NCBI GenBank assembly: GCA_030697165.1
Contig: JAUYQQ010000015.1
Coordinates: 124,001 to 188,000, forward strand
Length of the DNA stretch: 64,000 nucleotides
Reading direction: 5' to 3'
DNA from: Acidobacteriota bacterium
GTDB taxonomy: Bacteria > Acidobacteriota > Vicinamibacteria > Vicinamibacterales > UBA2999
Shown here: positions 9,334-17,078 of the stretch, in pieces
Numbering within the stretch: the first letter of the stretch is position 1
How the letters are laid out: the number at the start of each line of letters is the position of its first letter
Translations under genes and position numbers: made by a program
Notes under the pieces: model-generated
The model's database searches: none
Seen by the model: only the letters and a program-made list of their open reading frames with translations
Told to the model about the DNA's origin: nothing

Positions 9334-10887
9334 CTATCGCAACAGCCTCCACGCCACGGCGGCGCACACGGTGAGCACGGTGACGGCGCCCAGGCCCATG
9401 GCCAGCTGCCGGCGCAAGCGACGGCCACCGGCCACCGCATCGCGCATATACGGCACGGTCGCCAGCACCATCAGGTTCAGCGCCGCCTTGACGTCGGCTT
9501 CCGACCGCAGCGCGCGGTCGAAGTATTCGGCGGTGGCAGCGGCGGCGACGCCCATGCCGAGCGCCGCGAACAACACGATCAGGTACAGGCGCGGCCGGTC
9601 GGGGCTGGCCGGGCGCTCGGGCATGCGCGCCGGGTCGAGAATCTTGAACTGCTCGCCAATCTGCCGCCGCTCGAGGTTGGCGGAGATCTGCGACTCCTCC
9701 TTCTTCTGCAGCAGGGTGCGATACGACTGCTGCAACGTCTCGTAATCGCGGGTGATGCCGGCCAGCTCGGCCTCGCGCGCCGGCGCCGCTTCGATGCGGG
9801 CCTGGTAACTGGCGAGCGCGCCGCGCAGCCGGCTTTCTTCGGCGATCTTCGCGTCGAGCTGGCGATCGAGGTTGTCGAGCTCCGCCTTGGCATTGGTCAG
9901 CCGCTTGCGGCGCTCGAAGTCCATGGCTACCGCTGGCCGCGGCTTGCTCGTCAGCGTGCCTTCCAGGGCCTGTGCTTCGACGCGCTTGCGCAACTCGTCA
10001 ACGTTGCGCCGCAGCCGCTTGACGTCGGGATGCTCGGGCTTGAGCTTCAGCTCCACCGCCAGCAGGGCCTGCTCCGACGTGCGTAGTTCGTCGGCCAGCG
10101 TCTTGGCCATCTCGCTCGGCACCGCGGCACCGGCGGCCGGCGTGTCGGGCGCCTCGACGATATCGGCGACCGAGCGTTCGAGCAGCAGGCGCCGTTCGCG
10201 ATCGCGATTGAGCGATTCGCCAATCGTCTGCAGCGCCATCTCGGCGTTGTGCAGCCCCTGCAGGTTGGCCGCCATCTGCGACGGCAGCTCGCCGTTGTGC
10301 AGGGCCTGGTACTCCTCGAGCTTCTTCTCGTTCAGCACCAGTTGCCGGCGCGCCTCGTCCAGCTGGGTCGCCAGGAACTGGTTGGTGCCCTCGGCCAGCA
10401 CCTCGCGGTCGCGCAGGCTCTCGTCGATGAACAGCGACGCCAGCCGCTCGGTCACCCGCATCGCCGTGCGCGGGTCGTCGGCGTTGTAGCTCACGCGGAA
10501 GGCATCGCCCTTGACGATGTCGATGCCGATGTCCTTGGTGCGCATGCGCTCGACGATGTCCTCCATCAACTGCTTTTCCGCCCGTTCCTTCTGGTAGAGA
10601 TTGAAGTCCTGGACGATCTGCTCGAGCCGCGTCCGGCTCATGATCTGCTGGCTGATGGTCTGCAGCCGGTCCTCGATGCGCGCCGTCACGGTCGACCGCA
10701 CGTAGCTCTCGGGCACGCGCTGCGGCACCACGAGGATCAGCGTCTCGGAGCGATAGCTGTTGGGCCACTGGTGCACGATCGCCGCGCCGGCGCCGGCAAT
10801 CAGCAGGGCCGGCAGGACGATCAGCCACTTGCGCCGCCGCGCAATCTGCACGAGCGTGTCGAATGAGTACTGCTTACCGGGGATCAC
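9334..10887 (-). CDS. GumC/Wzz-type polysaccharide chain-length determinant
   Basis: This 517-residue inner-membrane protein has a Wzz domain: membrane helix 1 just after KYSFDTL-like N-terminal residues (about 18-38), a long periplasmic coiled-coil region (about 150-430) rich in Glu, Arg and Leu, the Pro-rich PERPASPDRPR motif, and a second helix near 460. A third hydrophobic segment ends the protein, which is unusual for Wzz. The GTG at 10887 (protein begins VIPGKQYSFDTLVQ) was chosen because GAGAGG lies just upstream; the open frame extends further but that part is Cys/Arg-rich and unlike the family. It overlaps the outer-membrane protein gene by 14 bases and should pair with the kinase at 7410-8384. 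Confidence 0.88.
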   Translation of the reverse strand: MIPGKQYSFDTLVQIARRRKWLIVLPALLIAGAGAAIVHQWPNSYRSETLILVVPQRVPESYVRSTVTARIEDRLQTISQQIMSRTRLEQIVQDFNLYQKERAEKQLMEDIVERMRTKDIGIDIVKGDAFRVSYNADDPRTAMRVTERLASLFIDESLRDREVLAEGTNQFLATQLDEARRQLVLNEKKLEEYQALHNGELPSQMAANLQGLHNAEMALQTIGESLNRDRERRLLLERSVADIVEAPDTPAAGAAVPSEMAKTLADELRTSEQALLAVELKLKPEHPDVKRLRRNVDELRKRVEAQALEGTLTSKPRPAVAMDFERRKRLTNAKAELDNLDRQLDAKIAEESRLRGALASYQARIEAAPAREAELAGITRDYETLQQSYRTLLQKKEESQISANLERRQIGEQFKILDPARMPERPASPDRPRLYLIVLFAALGMGVAAAATAEYFDRALRSEADVKAALNLMVLATVPYMRDAVAGGRRLRRQLAMGLGAVTVLTVCAAVAWRLLR

Positions 10888-12175
10888 GAGGCTGCCTCTC
10901 TCTGGTGAAAATCGGCACGAAGGCCGACAGGCCGACCGACACGCCCTGCCGCGACAGTTGCGGCAACAGCACGACACTGCTGCTGCCGGGCGGCAGGTTG
11001 TAGCGGTAGTAGTGGTATTGGGCGAAGATGCCGAGGTGGCGCGTCAGGCCCGCCGACAGCCGGCTGTTGCCGGTATAGGTGACGATATCGTCAACCGCCT
11101 CGTAACCGATTTGACCGCGGCTCGCCCCGACTGCGGCCGACCACTCGACCCGGTCGCCCAGCATGCCCGAAATGGTGCCGCTGACGCCGTCTGAGAACAT
11201 CGGCTGAAGCAACCCGGGCAGAAACTCGGTGTTGCGCGTGGCCGCCACCGACGCGGCCCAGGTGCGCTGGAAGGCGCGGGTCAGGTTGATGCCGCCGTTC
11301 AGGCGATAGCGGCGCTCGCCACCGGTTTCGCGAACCATCGAGGTCTGCGTCGTGAAGCTGAACGCGGTGCGCCGTGCCAGCGAGATCTCGCGCGCGAGGT
11401 CGATGCCGACGTCGAACACTTCGTGGATGAAGCGGCCGCCGGCCACCGATTGCTGGATCTCTTCACGGCCGTAGCCGATGCGGGCGGCGACGTCGCGCGT
11501 CATCTTGCGCGTCCAGGTGCCCTTCGCACCCCACAACTCGAAGTTGTTCAGCGGCTGGTTGAAGAAGCGGGTGGCGCGCCGCGAGACCGACGCGCTCAGC
11601 GTGGACCGCCTGGTATAGGGACTGCTGAACCCGGCAATACCCTCGACGGTGTCGTTGTCGAGGCGGCGCGCGCCATTGGCACTGGCATTGGAGGGCACCA
11701 GCACGTCGGGCAGCGGCAGTGCGCCCGAGGCCGCCGGCAGCAGGTGATAGAACGGCGAGCGCCGATACGTGCCCGAGCCCTCGAGCGACAGCCGGGTGGC
11801 TACCTTGGTGACGACCAGGCCGCCCAGATCGTAGGAGGTGGCGCCAAACGCGGGCGCGCGGAAATACTGCTGATAGGTGCCAGTCCCGTAGGCGTTGAGG
11901 CGCAGCCGGTCGCTGCGGCGATCGAAGTTCAGGCCGGCGTTGATGCCGCCGCTGGCGCCGTCTTGTGGCGCCAGAGCCGCGGGAATGCCGTCATCGACCA
12001 GCACGTCGTCGTATTGGCTGCCGACCGACGAGCGGAACTGAATGGCGGTGAACTCCGTGTTGGTGCGCTCGGGCGTGCGGCCGAACAGGCCCCCGAAGGG
12101 ACCAGCCAGACCTTGCGCGCCGGCCGACACCGGCGCGAGCACGACGACCACCAGGAGCAGGGCAAGCCGGCGCAT
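10874..12175 (-). CDS. Putative outer-membrane beta-barrel protein of the EPS locus
   Basis: The 433-residue protein begins with a classical signal peptide (MRRLALLLVVVVLAPVSAGA, cleavage near residue 20). The rest alternates polar and hydrophobic residues in many short strands with aromatic girdle positions (for example ISLARRTAFSFTTQTSM), typical of a transmembrane beta-barrel. By position between the Wza-like and GumC-like genes it corresponds to the PEP-CTERM-associated outer-membrane protein (TIGR03016-like), whose role in EPS secretion is unproven. The family call is from position and fold, not from a diagnostic motif. Its start abuts the stop of the Wza-like gene with a one-base overlap. 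Confidence 0.75.
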   Translation of the reverse strand: MRRLALLLVVVVLAPVSAGAQGLAGPFGGLFGRTPERTNTEFTAIQFRSSVGSQYDDVLVDDGIPAALAPQDGASGGINAGLNFDRRSDRLRLNAYGTGTYQQYFRAPAFGATSYDLGGLVVTKVATRLSLEGSGTYRRSPFYHLLPAASGALPLPDVLVPSNASANGARRLDNDTVEGIAGFSSPYTRRSTLSASVSRRATRFFNQPLNNFELWGAKGTWTRKMTRDVAARIGYGREEIQQSVAGGRFIHEVFDVGIDLAREISLARRTAFSFTTQTSMVRETGGERRYRLNGGINLTRAFQRTWAASVAATRNTEFLPGLLQPMFSDGVSGTISGMLGDRVEWSAAVGASRGQIGYEAVDDIVTYTGNSRLSAGLTRHLGIFAQYHYYRYNLPPGSSSVVLLPQLSRQGVSVGLSAFVPIFTRERQPRDPR

Positions 12176-12873
12176 CAGGGCACGACCACGGTGTCGCCGG
12201 GCTTGAGCTCGACGTTCTGTTCCAGTTTCTTGCCTGAGGTCACGTCGCGGTAGTTGAACGAGAGGCTGATCGCCCGGCCGTTCTCGGTCCGCATGATGAT
12301 GATCTTCTTGCTGTTGGCGTACTCGCGCAGGCCGCCCGCCATGGCAATCAGCTGCATCACCGTCGTCGGCGCCGTGAGCGGGTAGGGGCCGGGCTTGTTG
12401 ATCTCGCCGGTGATGAAGGCCTTGCGGCTGTTGATCTGCCGCACCACCACCGTGATGTTGGCGTCCTCCATGTACTTGCGGGACTCTTCGGTCAGCTTCT
12501 CGCGCAGCTGTTCGGGCGTCAGCCCGGCGGCGACCACCTCGTTGATGAGCGGCAGCGCGATCCGGCCGTCGGGCCGCACCTGCGCGTCGGCCGACATGTC
12601 CTTGTCCTTCCAGTACACGATCGACAGCACATCGTCGGTGCCGATCACGTAGCCAGGCGGAATCACCGGATCGGTCGGCCGCGGCGCGGCCGCCTCGGCA
12701 GCAGCAGGGGGCACGGCGACAGCAGGCGGAACGGCAGGCTGCGTCTGCGCCTGCGCGCTAACCGCGGCCCCGATCACCAGCACCAGGAAGCACCCCAGGC
12801 ACCTTAGGCACCCTAAGCACCTTAGGCACCCTAGTTTTCTATCGATATTCTTTAAACGGCAGTTGGCAGTCAT
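12175..12873 (-). CDS. Wza-type polysaccharide export protein with repeat-encoded leader
   Basis: This 232-residue protein holds a Poly_export domain (IPPGYVIGTDDVLSI near residue 72, then RPDGRIALPLI) and one SLBB domain (about 145-200, GEINKPGPYPL). It is expected to form the outer-membrane or periplasmic exit of the EPS. GAGG five bases before ATG 12873 fixes the start, so the leader is really translated: it includes LGC/LRC triplets encoded by a 9-bp minisatellite, followed by a hydrophobic core and a likely cleavage site after AVSAQA. None of the LGC triplets is a proper lipobox, so lipidation is doubtful. It overlaps the end of the sigma-54 activator gene by 35 bases. Confidence 0.88.
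   Translation of the reverse strand: MTANCRLKNIDRKLGCLRCLGCLRCLGCFLVLVIGAAVSAQAQTQPAVPPAVAVPPAAAEAAAPRPTDPVIPPGYVIGTDDVLSIVYWKDKDMSADAQVRPDGRIALPLINEVVAAGLTPEQLREKLTEESRKYMEDANITVVVRQINSRKAFITGEINKPGPYPLTAPTTVMQLIAMAGGLREYANSKKIIIMRTENGRAISLSFNYRDVTSGKKLEQNVELKPGDTVVVP
12790..12834. repeat. 9-bp GGTGCC-core minisatellite within the Wza-like leader
   Basis: Five 9-bp units of the form GCACC(C/T)(C/T)A(G/A) lie in tandem. On the coding strand they read CTAGGGTGC (Leu-Gly-Cys) or CTAAGGTGC (Leu-Arg-Cys). The same unit family lies at 20466-20552, 20880-20991 and 42138-42188. Confidence 0.92.
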
Positions 12874-13969
12874 GTTTCCTCAGGAAGTTCAGGAAGCGCT
12901 TGTATTCGCGCGCTTCCATGTTGAACAGGCGGGCGACGATCTTGTAGTTACCGCGGGCTTCTTCGAGGCCGCGGCGCACCACGTCGCGCACATGGGCGCG
13001 GGTAATTTCGCGGGCCATGTACATCGGGTAGACGGTCGCCCAGAACGACTCGCGCTGTTCGGTCAGCCGCGTGTAGAGATCGTCGGCCACGGTGCGGCGG
13101 CGCTCGCGGCGCGGGCGGAAGGCCACGTTGTCCTGCGCGCGCACCTCCGAGGGCAGGTCGGCCAGCTCGATGGTCTCGTGCTGGACCGCCACCACCATGC
13201 GTTCGATCAGGTTTTCGAGTTCGCGGACGTTGCCGGGCCACGAGTAGGCCATCAGCGCCTTCATGGCGTCGGGGGCCACCCCGGAAATCGGTGACTGGTT
13301 GGCGGTGACGAACTTGCCCAGGAAGTAATGGACCAGTTCGGGCACGTCTTCGCAGCGTTCGCGCAGCGGCGGCACGGCGATCTGGATCACGTTGAGCCGG
13401 TAGTAGAGGTCTTCGCGGAACGTGCCCTGGGCGATCATCTCGCGCAGGTTGCGGTGCGTGGCACCGATGATCCGGACGTTGACGTGACGGGCGCCGCCGT
13501 CGGCGCCGACGCGCTGGATCTCGCCGGTCTCGAGAAAGCGCAGCAGCAGTCCCTGCATGCGCAGGGTCATCTCGCCGATTTCATCGAGGAACACGGTGCC
13601 CATGTGGGCCGACTCGAGCTTGCCTGGCTTGTCGCGATAGGCGCCGGTGAAGCTGCCCTTGACGTGGCCGAACAGTTCGGACTCGAGCAGCGTCTCGGGC
13701 AGGCCGGCGCAATTGACCGGCGCGAACACCATGTTCGAGCGCGGGCCGCCGGCGTGAATGCTGCGCGACACGATCTCCTTGCCCACCCCGCTCTCTCCGG
13801 TGATCAAGACCTTGGCGTCGCTGCGGGCGACGCGATCGATCTCGGCCTGCAGGGCGGTGATCTGAGGGCTGCGGCCGATCAGGCGCACGTGCACCTTTGA
13901 CCGGATGGCGATGGGGCCGTTGAACTGGCTGACGTAGTCGCGACTGGTAGCTTCCAAAATATTCCTCAC
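12839..13969 (-). CDS. Sigma-54-dependent activator (AAA+ and Fis domains, no receiver)
   Basis: This 376-residue protein has only a 27-residue N-terminal leader before the AAA+ domain, so it has no receiver, GAF or PAS input. The AAA+ core shows Walker A GESGVGKE (58-65), the sigma-54 contact loop as GSFTGA (105-110, usually GAFTGA), Walker B FLDEIGE (127-133) and the arginine-finger region. The C-terminus is a Fis-type helix-turn-helix (ARGNYKIVARLFNMEAREYK). It should drive sigma-54 transcription, most simply of this EPS operon. GTG at 13969 overlaps the PilZ stop as GTGA. With no sensory domain, control must come from a partner protein or from PilZ-mediated input. PrsR-type activators of related loci carry a receiver. 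Confidence 0.88.
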   Translation of the reverse strand: MRNILEATSRDYVSQFNGPIAIRSKVHVRLIGRSPQITALQAEIDRVARSDAKVLITGESGVGKEIVSRSIHAGGPRSNMVFAPVNCAGLPETLLESELFGHVKGSFTGAYRDKPGKLESAHMGTVFLDEIGEMTLRMQGLLLRFLETGEIQRVGADGGARHVNVRIIGATHRNLREMIAQGTFREDLYYRLNVIQIAVPPLRERCEDVPELVHYFLGKFVTANQSPISGVAPDAMKALMAYSWPGNVRELENLIERMVVAVQHETIELADLPSEVRAQDNVAFRPRRERRRTVADDLYTRLTEQRESFWATVYPMYMAREITRAHVRDVVRRGLEEARGNYKIVARLFNMEAREYKRFLNFLRKHDCQLPFKEYR

Positions 13970-14295
13970 TGATCCGCAAACCGCTCGATGACGCGTTGGT
14001 CCTGCCGGCGAAGCGCGACGAAAGCCGCGCCTATCGAGAAACGCGAGGTGCCCGCCGGCGCCGCCAGCGGCGTCAATCGCTCCACCTGGACGTCGGCCGA
14101 GAACGGCACGCCGCCGAAGTTGAAGCGCAGGGTGCCCCGGGTGCCGAGGCCCACCGGGTGCGTGGACTCGAGCAACACGCCCGACAAGCTGATATCGATC
14201 AGGCGCACCGGAGCCGGGAACGCCAACACGCTCAATTCGGTGTCGGCGATGACAGCGCGTGTGGCGCGTCGGCGATCGGGGGTGGTCTCGCTCAT
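13966..14295 (-). CDS. PilZ-domain protein, probable c-di-GMP sensor
   Basis: The 109-residue protein is a single PilZ domain: RRRATRAV near residue 8 matches the arginine switch (RxxxR), and LIDISLSGVLLES matches the (D/N)xSxxG motif. It is expected to bind c-di-GMP and signal to a partner, perhaps the activator encoded next, with which it shares a GTGA overlap. The ATG at 14295 has GGAGAGGG five bases upstream; the open frame continues upstream to a TTG at 14415 but lacks a ribosome binding site there. Confidence 0.85.
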   Translation of the reverse strand: MSETTPDRRRATRAVIADTELSVLAFPAPVRLIDISLSGVLLESTHPVGLGTRGTLRFNFGGVPFSADVQVERLTPLAAPAGTSRFSIGAAFVALRRQDQRVIERFADQ

Positions 14296-14307
14296 GTCCC
14301 TCTCCAC

Positions 14308-14324
14308 TGCAAGGAAGTCGCCAA
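14308..14324 (-). promoter_or_regulatory. Sigma-54-like -24/-12 element upstream of first PilZ gene
   Basis: On the minus strand TTGGCGACTTCCTTGCA places GG and GC ten bases apart, as sigma-54 promoters require, with the TGGC and TTGCA boxes intact. The predicted start of transcription would fall about two bases before ATG 14295, which would cut off the Shine-Dalgarno sequence, so this match may be fortuitous. Confidence 0.35.
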
Positions 14325-14467
14325 CTTTTCGGAGCCACAAGTCTGCGGAATTGCTGACAACTGGCGCGGCCGACACCAATGGGAGGCCGAAGAGTGCATT
14401 GATTCTTGACAGCAAGCGCGATCGCGCCGGGAATGGGTTTGATTACGGTGCCAAGCTGGCCCGCTCG

Positions 14468-14815
14468 TTACGCAAGTTCGGTAGGCAGCGAGCGATACGC
14501 GATCAGGCGATCAACGGCTTCCTGGAAAGCTGATGAGACCGACAGGAATTCGACGCCTACTAGATAGTGAGTCGGCGGCGCGCCCTCGGGCCGCAGGTGG
14601 CGCACGCGCGCGTCGGCCATGGTGGGCTGCCCGTCGATGGTGAGGCAGATCGACTGAATCGACTCGACCGCGAGGGGTTCGGCCGCCTCGATCAACGCGC
14701 CACTACTGGTGAGGTTGCGCACCCGCGCGGCCTCGCGCACGTCGAAGGTGCCCCAGAAGAACCCGAAGACTTCGAAGCGGACACGGTCACGACGGTCACC
14801 GGCACCACGCTTCAC
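14468..14815 (-). CDS. Second PilZ-domain protein
   Basis: This 115-residue protein is a second stand-alone PilZ domain, with GDRRDRVRF (arginine motif, residues 6-14) and RNLTSSGALIEA (NxSxxG motif). GTG at 14815 is the start, 21 bases after the inferred start of a sigma-54-like promoter. A 172-base gap separates it from the next PilZ gene. Two different PilZ readers at the head of one EPS operon suggest that c-di-GMP acts at more than one step, for instance on transcription and on export. Confidence 0.85.
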   Translation of the reverse strand: MKRGAGDRRDRVRFEVFGFFWGTFDVREAARVRNLTSSGALIEAAEPLAVESIQSICLTIDGQPTMADARVRHLRPEGAPPTHYLVGVEFLSVSSAFQEAVDRLIAYRSLPTELA

Positions 14816-14846
14816 GTTAGCAAGCCATCCATCTCGTGCCTGCTCA

Positions 14847-14862
14847 GTGCAAGGCGTCCGCC
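14847..14862 (-). promoter_or_regulatory. Sigma-54-like -24/-12 promoter for the PilZ/EPS operon
   Basis: Minus-strand TGGCGGACGCCTTGCA has GG and GC separated by exactly ten bases and both core boxes. The predicted +1 near 14836 leaves about 21 bases to the GTG at 14815. A sigma-54 activator gene lies a few hundred bases downstream, so the site has an obvious user. Confidence 0.5.
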
Positions 14863-14993
14863 ACGGCGGAGTTTCGCGTTGTCATAGAGAGACACGCCTT
14901 CGTCACATTCGTCGTGGGGGCCGAAGGTCCACACTGGGCCGACATTCGTCTGAGGAACCCACGGTTTCCCGATTGGGCGCAGGCCGGCCGACC

Positions 14994-15013
14994 GCTGTTC
15001 AAAAGAGAACAGC
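14994..15013. promoter_or_regulatory. Perfect 7-bp inverted repeat, possible operator
   Basis: GCTGTTC and GAACAGC are separated by six bases between the divergent PilZ and histidine kinase genes. No run of T follows, so it looks like a regulator-binding dyad rather than a terminator; the binding protein is unknown. Confidence 0.35.
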
Positions 15014-15054
15014 GCGCGTGGAGGCGACAACCTACCGTGAAGCCTGTGGACACG

Positions 15055-15064
15055 CCCCCCCCCC
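15055..15064. repeat. Homopolymeric tract of ten C
   Basis: Ten consecutive C lie 35 bases before the histidine kinase start codon, in non-coding sequence. Such tracts slip readily in replication and in sequencing. Confidence 0.85.
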
Positions 15065-15098
15065 ACATTGGACGGGTGCCGCCCGTGGGAGCTTAGCC

Positions 15099-16184
15099 AT
15101 GCTGCATGACTTCATAATCGCCCAGCGCCAGACCATCATCGAACGGGCACGGGCGCGGGTGCAGAAGCGCACCTGGCCGTCGGTGTCGAGCCAGGAGCTC
15201 GAGTTCGGTGTGCCGTTGTTCCTGACCCAGCTGACCGAGACCCTTCGCCTCGAATCGACCGGGGAACCGTTCTTGCCCGGGGACATTTGCAACACCGCCA
15301 CGCATCACGGCGCCGAAATGACCGGCCATGGCTACAGCATTTCGCAGGTGGTCCAGGATTACGGCGACATCTGCCAGGTGGTGACCGAACTGGCGATGGA
15401 ATCACGCATGCCGATCACCAACGAGGAATTCCAGACGCTGAACCATTGCCTCGACATCGCGATTGCCGGGGCCGTGGCCGAACACGCCCGCATCACCGGC
15501 GAGGCGCGGCAGGCTGAGGAAGTCGAGCGGCTCGGCCACACCGCCCACGAGGCGCGCGACATGTTGAGCACGGCGTTCCTGGCCTTTCATGCCCTCAAGC
15601 GCGGCGACGTCGCCATCAACGGCAGCACCGGCGCCATGCTGGGACGCAGTCTCATGGCCATGCGCGACCTGATCGACCGCACCCTGTCTGAAGTGCGGTT
15701 GGTGGCCAACGTCCGCCGCACGGTGCGCATGCCGGTCGCGACCTTTATCGACGAGATCGCCGCTACCGGACTGTTACACGCCGAGTACCGGCAGGTCGGG
15801 TTCACGGTTGCGCCAATCGAAGTTGCGTTGATGGTCGACGCCGACCCGCAGTTGCTGAGCTCGGCGGTCATGAACATCCTGCACAACGCGTTCAAGAACA
15901 CCCCGAGCGGTGGTCGCGTCACGCTCAGGGCATTTGCCGAAGAAGAGCAATTCTGCGTCGAAATCGAAGACCAGTGCGGCGGCATCCCGGCGGAGAAGGG
16001 CGACCTGTTCAAGACCTTTGGCGACCGCCGCGGCCGCGACCGTACCGGCCTCGGGATGGGACTGTCGATCGCGCGCAAGGCCGTGCGCGCGCACGGCGGC
16101 GAGATCGAGATTCGCAACCTGCCCGGCCAGGGCTGTATCTTCGCCATCTGCGTGCCGCTGGAGGCGTCGCACGAGTCAGTCTGA
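15099..16184 (+). CDS. Soluble sensor histidine kinase with RsbR-like N-terminal domain
   Basis: The 361-residue kinase has no membrane helix. Its N-terminal half (about 5-140) is all-helical and resembles the RsbR/RsbRD-type sensory domain. An H-box-like TAHEARDML has its His at residue 150, and a HATPase domain follows with the N box MNILHNAFKNTP, G1 EDQCGGI and G2 GLGMGLSIARKAV. No response regulator is adjacent. ATG at 15099 has GGGAG eight bases upstream. It is divergent from the PilZ/EPS operon across 283 bases holding a dyad and a C10 tract, so it may share regulation with that operon; this is inference. Confidence 0.82.
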   Translation: MLHDFIIAQRQTIIERARARVQKRTWPSVSSQELEFGVPLFLTQLTETLRLESTGEPFLPGDICNTATHHGAEMTGHGYSISQVVQDYGDICQVVTELAMESRMPITNEEFQTLNHCLDIAIAGAVAEHARITGEARQAEEVERLGHTAHEARDMLSTAFLAFHALKRGDVAINGSTGAMLGRSLMAMRDLIDRTLSEVRLVANVRRTVRMPVATFIDEIAATGLLHAEYRQVGFTVAPIEVALMVDADPQLLSSAVMNILHNAFKNTPSGGRVTLRAFAEEEQFCVEIEDQCGGIPAEKGDLFKTFGDRRGRDRTGLGMGLSIARKAVRAHGGEIEIRNLPGQGCIFAICVPLEASHESV

Positions 16185-16200
16185 TATGATGCTGAGCTAC

Positions 16201-16277
16201 GCGCCCATAGCTCAATTGGATAGAGCGTCGGTCTCCGAAGCCGAAGGTTGTAAGTTCAAGTCTTACTGGGCGCACCA
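16201..16277 (+). tRNA. tRNA-Arg(CCG)
   Basis: Acceptor arms GCGCCCA and TGGGCGC pair fully. The D arm is GCTC/GAGC. The anticodon loop CTCCGAA gives anticodon CCG, the T arm is GTAAG-TTCAAGT-CTTAC, and CCA is encoded. It lies just after the histidine kinase stop. Confidence 0.95.
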
Positions 16278-16342
16278 TTCGACTCGCCGGGCGATTCGCT
16301 GCGCGAATCAACCGGCTCGCTCATGGCAAGCCCCCCTTCAAA

Positions 16343-17011
16343 CTAGTCGTGCAGGACGATGCTGAGCAGCGAGCTGTCGATTTTCAGCTTGCCGTTGTAT
16401 TCGATGAAGCCCATCTTGCGGAACTTGTTCATGAAGAAGTTCACGCGCGACCGCGTCGTCCCCACCATTTCCGCGAGGGTTTCCTGCGACAGCCTGGGCA
16501 GCGTGCGCAGCGGCAGGTCGTCCTTGCCGTAGCGGGCCAGCAGCAAGAGCGCGCGCGCCAGCCGCTTCTCGCTCGAGTTGAACAGCTGATCGACCAGGTC
16601 CTCTTCGATGCGGATGTTACGCCCGAGCATGTGCGCGATGAACAGGTCCGAGAACGAGGACTGGTCGTGCAGCATGCGCATCATCTCGGTCTTCGGAATA
16701 CGCAGCACGGAACTGGCGACCATGGCGGTGGCTGAGCCCATGCGCACCGACTGGCCGGCGAGACAGCCCTCGCCGAAGAAGTCGCCGGGCCCGAGCATGG
16801 CCACCACGGCTTCCTTGCCGGTCGTGGACAGCACCGACAATTTCACGCCGCCGTCCTGGATGTAAAAGACGTTGTTGGCAACGCCGCCCTGCGCAAACAC
16901 CGACGCGCCGCGCGCGTAGCGCACCACGCGCTGTGGCACCTTGGCCGATATCAGGAACGCCTGAACGTCGAACTCCGTCAGGACGGAAGCGACCGGACGT
17001 TTCTTGGCCAT
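16343..17011 (-). CDS. Crp/Fnr-family transcriptional regulator
   Basis: This 222-residue regulator has a cyclic-nucleotide-binding-like beta-roll (about 15-130, with GPGDFFGEGCLAG in the position of the phosphate-binding cassette), a dimer helix, and a winged helix-turn-helix at about 170-210 (LSQETLAEMVGTTRSRVNFFMNKF in part). The cassette lacks the canonical RxS arginine/serine pair (here GQSVRMGSA), so the ligand may not be cAMP. There are no Fnr-type iron-sulfur cysteines. It is a single-gene unit convergent with the tRNA-Arg/kinase side; targets are unknown. Confidence 0.88.
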   Translation of the reverse strand: MAKKRPVASVLTEFDVQAFLISAKVPQRVVRYARGASVFAQGGVANNVFYIQDGGVKLSVLSTTGKEAVVAMLGPGDFFGEGCLAGQSVRMGSATAMVASSVLRIPKTEMMRMLHDQSSFSDLFIAHMLGRNIRIEEDLVDQLFNSSEKRLARALLLLARYGKDDLPLRTLPRLSQETLAEMVGTTRSRVNFFMNKFRKMGFIEYNGKLKIDSSLLSIVLHD

Positions 17012-17078
17012 TCGTAACTATGTTCCCATAAATGTCCGCTACCGTACCAAACAAAGTGCACCGCATTTTGCCGACAGC

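Noticed and set aside
12175-12873. Lipobox in the Wza-like protein at one of the LGC triplets
   Set aside because: Position -3 is Lys or Cys and not Leu/Val/Ile, and the hydrophobic core follows the Cys residues, so a signal peptidase I site is more likely.
16274-16330. Possible integration site after tRNA-Arg (CACCATTCGACTC phrase)
   Set aside because: The phrase recurs at 31884 but only in part, no integrase or foreign segment is present, and it looks like another dispersed short repeat.
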